From Chinchilla lanigera (Eukaryota > Chordata > Mammalia > Rodentia > Chinchillidae): a DNA stretch of 64,000 nucleotides. The stretch spans positions 11,235,275 to 11,299,274 of the forward strand of contig NW_004955474.1 of the NCBI RefSeq assembly GCF_000276665.1, read 5' to 3'. Shown here in pieces: positions 33,201 through 43,600 of this stretch (its first letter is position 1; each line of letters starts with the position of its first letter). Both the position numbers and the translations under genes were made by a program. The notes under the pieces are model-generated. The model did not search any database and was not told the origin of the DNA. It worked only from the letters and a program-made list of their open reading frames with translations.

Positions 33201-35516
33201 AAAAGACTAAGGAAAAAAGACGGACAATTATAGTAAATAAATTAAGAAATGGAGACAGTATAACACATGACCCAAAGTTTTAAAACAATTATGTTATCAT
33301 TATAACTATTTACATATCAACAAATTGGATAGTATAGAATAGATAATTGCCAAAAACATTCAACCTACCAAAGTTGAATTAATAAGAAATAGAAAGCCTG
33401 CATAGACAATAACAATGAGATTGAATCCATAAGTGAAATCCTTCCAACAAAGAAAAGCCCAGGGCCAGATAACGTTACTGGTAAATTTTGCCAAACATTG
33501 AAAAAGCAAATATCGAGTCTTTTAAAACTCTTCCAAAAAAGTGAAAGAAGAGGGAACACTGTCAAACTGGATTTATGAACCCAGCATAAACCTCACTTCA
33601 ATACAAGAAAATGACACAGAGAAAAGAACAAGCCAATAGTCTTGATAAATGTGAGTGCAAAATTCCTCAGTAGAATACAGGCAAATTGAATTCAACAGCC
33701 TGATAAATGTGTCATAAATCTCAGTCAAGTGGGATTTATTCCTTGGATGCATTTACAGTACAACATGCAAAAACCAATTAATATGATGTACCACATTAAG
33801 AGAATGAACGGGGAAAAGCACATAATCATCTCAATACACACATAGTCACCTCAATAGATGTATAAAAGGGTATGACAGGACTGAACAGCCCTTCATGATA
33901 AAAACTCTCAACAAAATAGATATACAGATAGAGGGAATTTACCTCAGCATAACATAGATCATATATGAAAAACCCACATACAGCATCATAATCAGTAAGA
34001 AGTTTTTTAGTACTTATGAATGATTAAAGAAAAAATTATACTACAATAGGCTGAAAGTATATGTACTACCTGTGATGAGAGTAGCACAAATAATGAAACT
34101 ACCCGCACTAATATTTTGATGTTTCTACTTTTATATAAATAATATAATATTATCTATCATGGGTTTGAGAAAGTTGAGGATGTATACTTAATCAAAAGAT
34201 AATACTAAAAATTATGTAAATGTTTACAGCTAACCATTCAGTAGGCAAAAGTCACAGGTTTTCAGGAAAGATAAAAAAGAATCATGCAATTGTATGCCAA
34301 GTGTGGGAATTATTCTTTAAACACATAAAAGATTTAAATTAATAATTAGAAGAAAACCTATCATGCAGACAATGAGGGTAAAATGACTGGAGTAACAATA
34401 TCAATACACATAAGCAATCTTGAAAAAAGAAAACAAACTTGGAAGGCTTACATTATCTAACCTCAAGACTTACTTAAGCTACCATGTGGTACTGGCATAA
34501 GGAATGACAAATAGATTAGTGTAGAGAGTCTAGAAATACAATCTCATGTAGATAGTAAATCAAGCTTTGACAAAGATGCCAAAGAAATCCAATAGGGATA
34601 GAAATCCTTTTCTACAGTAGTTCTGGTAAAACAGAATATCCAATGGGAATAATTGACTTCAAATACTAACTAATAGAGAAAGCTAAGATTAATTCGAGTT
34701 ATATTAGAGATTAAAATAAATAAATCTGCAAAACTTTTTAAAAATTAAATATAGCATAATACTTTGAACATGAGGTTAAGCAAAAGATTTCTGGGAGCTA
34801 AAGAAACAATCACTGTAAAAGAAAAACATGATAAATTAGACTTCATGAAAATTTTTCTAAAATGTTATCAAAAGACATATACTGAATGGATAGCCCAAAG
34901 ACGAGAAAAACATTTGCAAGCACATACAGGAGAATAGAATATAATCTGTGTTATATCTGAGAACAGAATCTGGGTTACTTTATACACAGATACATAGGTA
35001 TATGTACATAATCTTTTAACCAAATAATTAAAAGAAAAAATAGCTATCTTAAGTAAGCAAAATATTTCATTGCACATTTGACAAGGAAACAGAAATAAGA
35101 AATAAGCACATGCAAAACTGCTCAATGTCATTTGTAATAAGGAAAATATCTATTAAAGTCACAAGAATGGCTAAAAAAAAATGACCTCACTGAATTTTGG
35201 GAAAATGCTGAGCATTTGTAACTCTTGTACCTTGCTGAAACAAGTGTAATATGGTACAACCACAGTGGGAAAAGTTCTAACAATGTTTTGTAAAATGAAA
35301 CATGTCTAAATTTTGACTGAGTAGTTAAACTTCAAAGTACTTAAGCCAGAAAAACGAATACACATGTCCATAAACATTTGTAATAGTATGTGTGTGGCAG
35401 CTTTACTCAATAGCTGAAACATGGAGATTGTTTGTTTTTCTAACATAAGATGGATAAAGAGACTGTTAGCATATTAATTTAATTGGACACTTCATGGCAA
35501 TACAAAAAATATTTCC

Positions 35517-35600
35517 CTTTTTTTGGTACACAGAATTGAACTTGGGACTTTGCACTTGCCAGGCAAGCGCTGTGCTGCTGAGCTATACCCTTGGCCTCTA
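35517..35600 (-). mobile_element. ID-type SINE
   Basis: Poly-T, ggtacacagaattgaacttg ... gctatacccttggcc. Flanked by aatatttcc at 35508-35516 and 35603-35611. Confidence 0.92.
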
Positions 35601-35611
35601 AGAATATTTCC

Positions 35612-36445
35612 TTTAAAGGTCTGTGTTCTCAGAACTGTTTTATAGTAATTTCCAGTGCAATACAATTGAACCAGTTAACACCTATTCTACGTCCAAAACC
35701 TGTAAGATAATTTTAGAAAATTATCAGTCTCCAAATACTGGATGACTAGAGGAATTTTTCAATTTTCATTTAGATTAGGTTAATTTACTTTGGATTCCAC
35801 AGGTTTACAATTCTTGTGTTCCTCAGATGACTGCTCAAAAATAATTTCAATTTGGAAGCAGAAGAATTGTCTTTTGTATCATGCAGATGCTGGAAACAGC
35901 ACTGTAGCCTTGTTGTTTTGTTTTTGTGTGAGATAGCAAATGTAGAGTCAATGTGGTTATGACCACACAAACTTCTTGGTTAATCTGCCCAGTTTATACA
36001 CAGTAATGTAACATGTGAATATAATAGTCAGGACTTAAATTTTGTCACTGTAGGTGTAATTGTGGTTGATCATGATTATGTGTGTGTCAAATCCTTATGG
36101 TCCTGGGGCCTTACCTGGACTTACTGAATCAGAAATGCTTGGGATTTGATCTTTCAACGTGTGTTCTAACAAACTGTAATTACCACTAAAATGTGAAAAG
36201 CAGTAAAATAATGCTAGTCTTCTCACAGTATACATTGGAATCACTTGAGAGCTTTAAAAAACTATTGATGGTTTGGCCTAGGTGATCCATGTATAGCATT
36301 AACTAAGTAAAAGTTCTTTAATTTTTTTGTATATTTGGAGATTTTCATAATTATATATTGTTAAAACAATGTATTTATCTTACTAATCATCATTTTTAAT
36401 TTAATTTCATTAACTAAACTGAACAATTTTAATCAAAATTGCATA
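35612..36445. other. No gene seen; unassigned sequence
   Basis: AT-rich, no frame or repeat recognised. Confidence 0.4.
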
Positions 36446-36447
36446 CA

Positions 36448-36532
36448 GGGCCAGGGATATAGCTCAGTGGCATAAGTGCCTGCCTGGCAAGTGCAAGGTC
36501 CTGAGTTTGATTCCTGGTACAAAAAAAAAAAA
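36448..36532 (+). mobile_element. ID-type SINE
   Basis: gggccagggatatagctcag ... attcctggtac plus A tail. Flanks gcatacag and gtatacaa are compatible with a decayed target duplication. Confidence 0.93.
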
Positions 36533-36539
36533 CAAACAA

Positions 36540-37655
36540 CTGTATACAATCTTTTAGTTTTTGGAAGACTTCTGATTTTTTCTCTATTTCTTTTCCTTTC
36601 TCCCATTTCTCCAAACTTTTCTCAATCTCTAATGTTATCTCACTAAATTGTACATAAAATAGTTACCTTCATTATAGTGATTTTGTTCTGTTTATTATGC
36701 ATGGGTTCTTGTTATATATGAGATGCGAAGTTAGGGAGCATTGTGCCCAGCTGGCTTGCGTGGAAGCCTGGCAAGCAAGCTCTAGCATGCTCCCACCTGA
36801 CTTCACAAGATAGGTTGAAAATTAGTCTTTATTCTCTGATACTGCAATTCCTGCATTCTTAATTATTTTTTGAACTCATAGGGTTTTTAATGAATTTGAA
36901 CTTTGGACTTATTACTCTTGAAAATTACATGCTCTGATTGAGAAACACTATATATCTTTTCTGTGAGGACCATGAACTCAATCACATTGTATTTTCCAAA
37001 AGCCAGTCTTATTTAATAGCTAAGTTTTCTTGTTTCAGAAATCTGGACAAAAGAAAATCAACAGGCAAAGAGAACCTCATAGTACTACTGCCTGACAAGT
37101 ACATTTGTAGCTGCCTAGATAATTAGCAGAGATTTTGATGTTATTGAAAAAGGATTTATGTTAAGAAGATTAGATGTTATTGAAGAAGAATTTATGTTTA
37201 GTAGTTCACTTTACCTTATTCTGAGATATTAATTTAATTGGAGACTTGTTTTCTCTTTAGCATGCATGTGTGTGTGTGTGTCCATGAGCATGTGTATGTG
37301 CCTGTCTCGATGTACTGGTGAATTTTTTCACTGTCTCTAGGTGCTAGAGAGCACCTGATACCATGTCTGAGCACATGTTTGTAAGATACTGCAAGAACAG
37401 GAAACTAGGGTTCCTGCTAATGTGTGCCTATGCATTTCTGCCTGCATTAGGAAATGCTGGCTACTGTGTGTCCTGAGTCTACCCAAGAACAACAGCAAAA
37501 AACCATTAAACTACTGAGGTATAACAGCCAGGAATTACAGCATTTTAAAAATTGTGCTAAGAACATTTGGTATGTCTAACCTTCTAACAAATTTTTAGAT
37601 ATATATAAGACAAGGTATTAAATACAGACATATTTTTATATAGCAGATATCTTTA
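36540..37655. other. No gene seen; unassigned, includes a foldback and a tandem repeat
   Basis: A hairpin-forming stretch lies at 36726-36804 (see finding). A tandem pair of about 37 bp (gatgttattgaa...ggatttatgtt) starts at 37137 and 37172. No gene supported. Confidence 0.45.
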
Positions 37656-37659
37656 AATT

Positions 37660-37935
37660 TTTTCATATTTTACCTTTTATTACTTTTATGTGACACATCA
37701 TAATTCTGTTTTCATCACTTCCTGTCCTACCTGTGTTGACATTCATCTTGCAAATGGAACCTTTGTATCTGTCAAGTATCACTGCTGCATTTCTCCTTGT
37801 ACCTGCTCTCTGCAGCAATTCCACCTTGCTTCTGAGTTTTGACTGTTTTGAATGACGCAGGTGAGAGGGATCGTGTGATATTTGCTCTTCTACCACAGTC
37901 ATTTCACTTAGCACAATGTCGCCAAAATGATTACT
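37660..37935 (-). mobile_element. Old L1 3' end, minus strand
   Basis: accacagtcatttcacttag and cacaatgtcgcca are the reverse complement of a block common in L1M 3' regions. Low similarity elsewhere. Confidence 0.45.
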
Positions 37936-38059
37936 AATCTAATTTTACTATAGAAAAACATAAATTTGGACAAAAAAGTGAAAGTTCCAGGGTCACAAAG
38001 CTAATAATTAGCCTCTGTGTGCAGCACTGATCTTCTTAATCAAAGACAAATTATACAGT

Positions 38060-38460
38060 ATGCCTTGGTTCTTTTCTCTCATTGCTGAAACAAAATACCT
38101 GACACCCAAAATTAAGGAAGGAAAGGTTTATCTAGCTCACAGTTTGTGGAGGTTTCAGTCCATAATCAGCTGGCTCCAAGGCAGAGTGGCGGGGTGAGGG
38201 GCAATAGTTTATGGCAGCGGAAGAGAGCAAAAGCAACAAGAGCAAAAGTGGGAAGGGAGAGCAAGCCTCTTTTCTTCCCTTATATTGTAAGCAGGCTACC
38301 GCCCCCAGGGGGTGTAACACTCACATAATCTCCATGCCCTCCTCTTGCACAGGCTCAGGATGTTTACAAATGAGGACCCTGGCCCCCTGCTGAGTCACTT
38401 AATTAAACTTCTAGTCTTCTCAAACTGACGCAGTGTATCAACCATTGCAGTGACACAGGC
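38060..38460 (-). mobile_element. MaLR-type LTR, minus strand
   Basis: ttctctcattgctgaaacaa, acacccaaaattaaggaagg, tcacagtttgtggaggtttc and ggctccaaggcagagtggc match 5856-6209 in order and spacing. Contains a CCGCCCCCAGGGGG stretch at about 38299. The end is approximate. Confidence 0.65.
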
Positions 38461-39064
38461 CTCTGAAAAAAAGAAAAACTACTAAGACTACTTAACTGCT
38501 ACTAGATTCACTCATAACAGGTCAGCATAAGGAGTGTGGCCCAAGGCATCAGTTAAAGTAGGGTATAAGGGCAAAGGCAGCATAATTCCAGAGATAGGAT
38601 AAATTGATATTCCTCATCCTGTCAGGCTCATTAAAACTTCAATGACATTTTTTTTTTCATGCTCCCCATTAGGCATTCAGAATCATGGAGGACACTGACA
38701 GCGCTCTGTCCAGGACTGCCCTCTGCACTGCAGAAGTCCCAGCACTCTTACCGTGCCCTCCCGATGTTAGTCTATAATGTCCCTGTTAAAGTAACAGCCA
38801 CATCATGAATCCCACCCCTTCCCCCTTCCAACATAAACTCTTTAATTTGGTTTGTGCTGTGCTGAGACTCACTTGTTAATCTATGAGGAACAATCCCAAA
38901 TCAGAAGTCATAGGTAACTCATCTGCACCTCACTAAGATGTACTTCAGGTCTTTAGAGGCCTGGCTTCACAGAAATTTTAATAAATTCCCAATCCCGGAG
39001 GGTAGACCCTAAAATATCCTTAACAAGCTCTCTATTTTTTCTTCACCTTTGAGAGATACTCTCT
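38461..39064. other. No gene seen; unassigned, possibly an older LTR
   Basis: The stretch around 38820-38870 (aacataaactctttaatttg, gtgctgtgctgagactc) has the look of an LTR R region, but I could not prove ends. The provirus inserts at its right edge. Confidence 0.35.
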
Positions 39065-39377
39065 TGTGGGAAAAAGGGGTCCAGAGGTCTGGTTGATGGC
39101 CATGGTGGAGGAGTGGGTCTGAGCAAACTCAGACTCGTCATGTCCTCAGCAAACCGAGTCGCCTGCCTAGCCTGTCCCGCTCTGACCTCTTACTTCCACA
39201 CTGCCCCTGGCCAAAAGTACCACCTCCAAACCACACCTCTAGCCTGCTCTATAAAACACCTGATACTTCCGCAATAAAGACAGATCTGTACCATCAGTGT
39301 GGTCTCTGGTGTCTCTTTTCACCATGTCACCGCTTACCACGGGCCCAGGTCCCTCGACCCAAGGAGGTTCAACCTCA
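39065..39377 (+). repeat. Proviral 5' LTR
   Basis: 313 bp. Contains a TATA box (39250-39255, ctataaaac) and a polyadenylation signal AATAAA (39273-39278) only about 20 bases later, implying a very short R region. Confidence 0.92.
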
Positions 39378-39379
39378 AG

Positions 39380-39396
39380 TGGCGCCCGAACAGGGA
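39380..39396 (+). promoter_or_regulatory. Primer binding site, tRNA-Lys type
   Basis: TGGCGCCCGAACAGGGA, two bases after the LTR end, is complementary to the 3' end of tRNA-Lys(UUU), the primer of many beta- and lentiviruses. Confidence 0.93.
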
Positions 39397-39423
39397 CCCT
39401 GCATGCCCCCCGGGAATCGGTAA

Positions 39424-39792
39424 GTGGCCCCCACCCACATCATGGGCCCCGAGCTTCGTAAGGAACAGCATCCGCAGGCACAGACACTTGCTGCTCTCTT
39501 ACAGGCTAGACATTGTAAAATCTCTTATAAGACCCTCTCCCAGTACTGGGGGATTCTCCTTCCCTTTAATCCTTGGCTCAAAACTGCTAATCTGTGGGAC
39601 CTGCAAACATGGTCCCTCCTTATACAACGGGTCCAAACGGCAGAAAAACATGAAGGGAAAATCTTTCCCGTAGGGCTCCAGCCGCCGATATCAGAGATGA
39701 AACAATTGACTCTCGACAACAGACGTCTAGGTGGTGGACCGACACGACATAGGAGACTACGACACTGCTCAGCCTGTCTTCTCCCCTTGTAA
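39424..39792 (+). pseudogene. gag matrix-like fragment
   Basis: The frame opens with an ATG at 39424, with a Met-Gly at codons 7-8 that could be the myristoylated start of a matrix protein. The stretch to about codon 85 (KISYKTL, YWGILLPFNPWL, LWDLQTW) has the tryptophan/leucine-rich helical pattern of betaretroviral matrix. It then runs out of frame into the env-like part, ending at 39792. Capsid and nucleocapsid are missing. Assignment is from pattern; an env leader is the alternative. Confidence 0.5.
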
Positions 39793-40475
39793 ACCTATGC
39801 CTTTAAATCCTAACTTTAGACTTACAGATATCACTTGCGATGCCTGCCTTTCTTCACTTAGACCTTTCAAAAACGACAACTATACAGCTCTATGGACCTC
39901 TCCTTTTCTTCACCCTGGGGACAATGGATCCCTCCCATTTATGGGATGCAACCCATTTTCCTTCACAGGGAGACGCTCTATATTCTCCCATCAGTTATGC
40001 GGAACCTTCAGATGCCTTGACCTCCTTCTGTTGATGCTCATGAAAAATACCTCTATCACTAACGGCACCTATTCCATTCCCAAACTTAGCCTCCTTAATG
40101 CCACCAGCAGCTCCGGTGGTACCACTGAGATGTGCACTGGTGGTCTTGCTCAAATATCAACAATTGACTCCCTCTGCCCCCCAGTGACATCTCCTGGTCA
40201 CCCTTAGTTAACCTTACTCACAAAAATAACTACTTATATTTTTCAACAGCCTGTGTTGTCCCCCCCTTTTACTTCTCTTGTCCACAGGTGCCTCTTTTAA
40301 CTGCTCCTCGGCAGGTACCTGCTACCTGTCTAACTGCTGAAATGGAACCCTCCATATATGCTCATCCTTTGCACCCCCTCTGTCCTCTAGGTGCCAGTTA
40401 ATATCTCTAATTGGGTAGCTCCATCACTCCCTATCCAGCTTTCTTTCACCTCCCTACAGATACACAAAAGAGATT
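39731..40475 (+). pseudogene. env surface-subunit remnant
   Basis: The frame beginning 39731 contains N-glycosylation sites (NDNYT, NGS, NTS, NGT) and cysteine pairs (CDAC; C-x9-C type spacing) typical of a retroviral surface glycoprotein. It is stopped by TAG at 40206-40208. Similar coding then appears in other frames through about 40390 (cysteine/asparagine-rich), so at least one or two frameshifts separate it from the transmembrane subunit. Shorter than a usual surface subunit, so internal deletion is likely. Confidence 0.65.
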
Positions 40476-41215
40476 TCGGAGCCTCTGCTATTATTGCCCT
40501 TATTATTGCTTTTATTACAGCCACAGCAGCAGGAGCCACAGCAGCCATCGCACTCACCCAATCCACCGTGACTGTTCAAGGACTTAACAACCTTTCCCAT
40601 ACTGCCGCTGAGACTTTCTGAGTGCAACAACAGCTTAACGCCCAAACCCATATGGCTCTTCTTAATCTTCAACAACAACTTGACCTCATGGACAATGAAA
40701 TTCAAGACCTCTGGTGCGTTGCTACTAATGCCTGTGACCAACACTTCTCATCGACCCTACTTTGTGTCACACCAAAACCAGCCAACCTCTCTTCTGCTCA
40801 TCTCTTGCTCCGTGAGTGGATCCTTGGTCCATACAACAACACTTACTTCAACCTCTCCCTTCAACTAACTGAACAAATACAAGCTATTGACTCTATCCAA
40901 GTTCCTATTCTAACAGACAATGTCCTCTCCAATCTCCTACACAACCTACAGCACCTATTCTCACCAGCCAATTTACTTACCATTGGATTCTTGGGACTTC
41001 TAGGACTCCTTGCGATTATCGCGCTTCGTATAATATGTGCCCAGTTACAAATGATAACCTCTAAACAGGCTATGATGGCCTCAATTCAATTGGCTTTTAT
41101 AAAAAAAGAGGGGCAATCTGTGGGAAAAAGGGGTCCAGAGGTCTGGTTGATGGCCGTGGTGGAGGAGCAGGTCCTAGCAAACTCAGACTCGTCATGTCCT
41201 CGGCAAAGTGAGTGA
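40391..41215 (+). pseudogene. env transmembrane-subunit remnant
   Basis: A basic HKR is followed by an Ala/Ile-rich hydrophobic stretch (40475-40555), the position and composition of a fusion peptide. TGA at 40619-40621 stops this frame; the same frame then stays open for 197 codons (40622-41215). That part has a glutamine/leucine-rich heptad region, a C-x5-C loop (Cys32, Cys38 of the second part) and a membrane-spanning segment (residues 118-136, 40973-41030). A C-x5-C loop without a third adjacent Cys fits class II rather than gamma-type envelopes. The frame runs about 32 codons into the 3' LTR. The premature stop makes it non-functional as a fused subunit. Confidence 0.8.
41101..41113 (+). 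promoter_or_regulatory. Polypurine tract
   Basis: AAAAAAAGAGGGG lies five bases before the 3' LTR start, the expected site for plus-strand priming. Confidence 0.85.
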
Positions 41216-41435
41216 GTCGCCTGCCTAGCCTGTCCCACTCTGACCTCTTACTTCCTCACTGCCCCCCGCCTATAGTACCACCTCCAAACCACGCCTCTAG
41301 CTTGCTCTATAAAACACCTGATACTTCTGCAATAAAGACAGATCTGTGCCATCAGCCTGGTCTCCGGTGTCTCTTTTCATCGTGTCGTCGCTTACCACGG
41401 GCCCAGGTCCCTCGACCCAAAGAGGTTCAACCTCA
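41119..41435 (+). repeat. Proviral 3' LTR
   Basis: 317 bp, collinear with the 5' LTR. TATA at 41308-41313, AATAAA at 41331-41336. A 4-bp gagt duplication near 41212 accounts for the length difference. Confidence 0.92.
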
Positions 41436-41441
41436 CTCTCT

Positions 41442-42300
41442 CATCCATACTGGAGTAATTTCATCAAAAACTGAGTGTGATAAGACAAACTTTGGAAGCA
41501 GATGTATGAGGCACTCCTCTGGCTTATGTGACCCAGGAGGCTATGCCTAGGGATAATTTTTAAGGAAAAAGTAAAGCAGGAGCACCTTCAACAGCAAGCC
41601 AACTGAGAAGGCTAGTGAGTAGTCCTAAGGCAAAGTAGTTAGACTGTCATGAATCTAAATTAAGAAACAGATGCCAAGTTTCCAGAGGCAGAAGTAAGTG
41701 TTAAATGAATAAAAGGACAAAAAGTCAGGAAACAGATGGAAATGGAATTCAAGAATTAGCAGGCCAGGAACATAAGATAGGGAAGTTCTGGGAAGAAAGC
41801 CAGACTATTACGGGCTTGTTTGTGTGCCTCAGTGATAATTGTTACATAATCTTTTAATATACAAAATGCTCTGAACTGTACATTTTGAAAGGATTATTTT
41901 ATAGCATATGAGTTGAATACCAATAAAACGTTATTTTTTAAAAATATATGGTTGAGATAGATAAAAAGTTCAAAAAACACAATGTGAGAGGGAGTTACAC
42001 ACCTAGTAATTCCAGAATCTTTGAGCTTACAAAGAGCTGAAAGTAAAATAGCATCTGCTAGCTATGGGTATTAGCACAGTCAAAAAGCATAACATTTAGA
42101 CATCAAGATCTAAGGAGATTTTAGAAAGATTATGTAGTTTTCATGATTGGAAAATCATGACATCAATATTCTGGTATGTAAAAGTAGACTTATTTTCTCT
42201 TCTGAAATAATCAGATCTACCAGATTAAATACACAGCCCAAAAGTTGCATTTTATTAATTTAGTAGTAGGACTCATATGAATTCCTTAAAATCCTTACCT
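41442..42300. other. No gene seen; includes an old L1 3' end
   Basis: About 41830-41950 (ctgaactgtacattttgaaa, ccaataaaacgtt) is the 3' terminus of an L1M-like element on the plus strand. The rest is unassigned. Confidence 0.45.
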
Positions 42301-42316
42301 AAGAATTATTTTGTCT

Positions 42317-42412
42317 TGGGGCTGGGGATTTAGCTCAGCAGCACAGCGCCTGCCTGGCAAGCACGAGGTCCTGAGTTCAATTCCCGGTACTGGAAAAAAA
42401 TAAAAACAAAAA
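42317..42412 (+). mobile_element. ID-type SINE
   Basis: ggggctggggatttagctca ... attcccggtactgg plus A-rich tail. Target duplication aagaattatttt at 42301-42312 and 42413-42424; five bases (gtctt) separate the left copy from the usual 5' end. Confidence 0.95.
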
Positions 42413-42424
42413 AAGAATTATTTT

Positions 42425-43600
42425 TTCTTCTAGTGATTTTTATGTTTTATTTAATTTTAAAAAGAAAAAAGATAAAAGATAAACACAGCAATGAAACAGA
42501 GTTTTGAAATAGGTTAGTAGAGCAGTTGCAATAGTTGATACACTGGGTATTGTTGTCTTTGCAGTAGTTAATCAGAGTATAAGATATAGGCCTTACATCT
42601 TGTCTAGACAATATCAGCACAAAACATTCTTTTCAAGGAACTAGGATGAGCTAGCTGTATAACTATCTTAATTATGTAGTGTATACATATATTTTTTCTT
42701 TTTCTCTTTCTTTCTTTCCCTTTCCCCCCCTCACAGTTTGTCTTTCCTTTTGAACAGTTTCTTCCCAATTCACAGTATCTACTGCACAATATGAATCCTA
42801 TTTACTTGTTCAGTTTCTCACACTAGTGAGACAGTACAATGTTTACACATGTGGGTCTGATTTATTTCTCATTAACAGTATGATTTTTAAACACATATGT
42901 GTTCTAGTCAACAATACATCTTTTTTCTTACCAGTGTGAGCCTGAGTCACATTTTGATTTACTCCTGTAAATTGTTTAAGTTAATTATTCAAAAATTGGC
43001 TGAAGCACAAATGTTTAATGGAAAAAGTAAACATGTAGTTGATATCTTTAGACCATGTCTAGCTCTTGGCTACTTCTTCAGTAGATATAATAACTTGTAT
43101 CATATTTGTTTCTACATCATCCAAGGATATTTTCACTTTGTTGAACTCTTTCAAGTATATGAACAAGACTGTGTATACATAGTTAAAGAAATGAATTTAA
43201 TCCCATCTTGGATGGGTACCATGGTAATGAAGAAAATAATTACCAAAATAACTGACATTGAAAAGTTCAATTTTTTAAAATGTCTGTTCAATATATTGTT
43301 AATTAGTGCTCTGGATGCATTTTACATGATCTTGGGTTTAAATATAATTAAAACAAAGTGAAATCCAATCCAAAACACCATGCTTTTAGAGAGAGGGCTT
43401 GTGCTATTTCCATTTAGTTAGTAATCAGTAGGTGACTGTTCAAGAACACTCTTTAAAAGATAGGATGTCCTGGTCTATTTGTGATAAACAGCGAATCCAC
43501 CTTTGTAACCACGCTGTTTACAAATGGTGTTGTACAGGTATCAACTTGCAATTCTTGCCTCACTGAGCTCAGGGTGTTTAGAAAAACTGACACCTACAAA
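42425..43600. other. No gene supported; one 154-codon open frame
   Basis: A plus-strand frame at 42897-43361 stays open for 154 codons. The product is rich in Phe, Ile, Leu and Tyr, as expected for AT-rich DNA, with no motif I recognise and no good start context. Probably chance. Confidence 0.4.

Larger units (their letters stand above)
29160..35500 (+). mobile_element. Old L1 (L1M-like), nearly full length, plus strand
   Basis: About 29160-29900 reads as a 5' untranslated region; 29950-30800 as a decayed ORF1 (aagaaactcatcacatataa, ctataaagctatcctttaca, agagtttgtcaccactagag, ataagaaatgcctaa); 31900-35450 as ORF2 (gcccagggccagataacgtt at about 33458, ttccttggatgcatttacag at about 33740, the caatagatgtataaaagggt and cttgaaaaaagaaaac blocks). 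Stops are frequent in all frames. Inserted elements: B1 (30807), ID (32142), MaLR-like LTR (32878). Confidence 0.75.
39065..41435 (+). mobile_element. Class II (ERVK/betaretrovirus-like) endogenous provirus, internally deleted
   Basis: Complete boundaries: LTRs 39065-39377 and 41119-41435, both TG...CA, flanked by a perfect 6-bp duplication CTCTCT (39059-39064 and 41436-41441). The primer binding site matches tRNA-Lys. Six-base duplications and a Lys primer are typical of betaretrovirus-like elements. The internal region is only 1741 bp: a gag matrix-like piece joined to env. Capsid, nucleocapsid, protease and polymerase are absent, so it cannot be autonomous. The env frame is broken by stops and frameshifts. 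The two LTRs differ by about two dozen substitutions and a 4-bp indel by eye, so this is not a very recent insertion. Confidence 0.92.

Noticed and set aside
38146..38393. Short frames in 38.1-38.4 kb
   Set aside because: They lie within a MaLR LTR and differ between strands; no coding evidence.
39299..39673. 124-codon frame starting in the 5' LTR
   Set aside because: It crosses the LTR and primer binding site in a different frame from the matrix-like sequence, and is a shadow of it.
42897..43361. A 154-codon plus-strand open frame
   Set aside because: Composition is that of translated AT-rich DNA (Phe, Ile, Leu, Tyr), with no motif, no codon bias and no recognisable relative. Kept only as a note.
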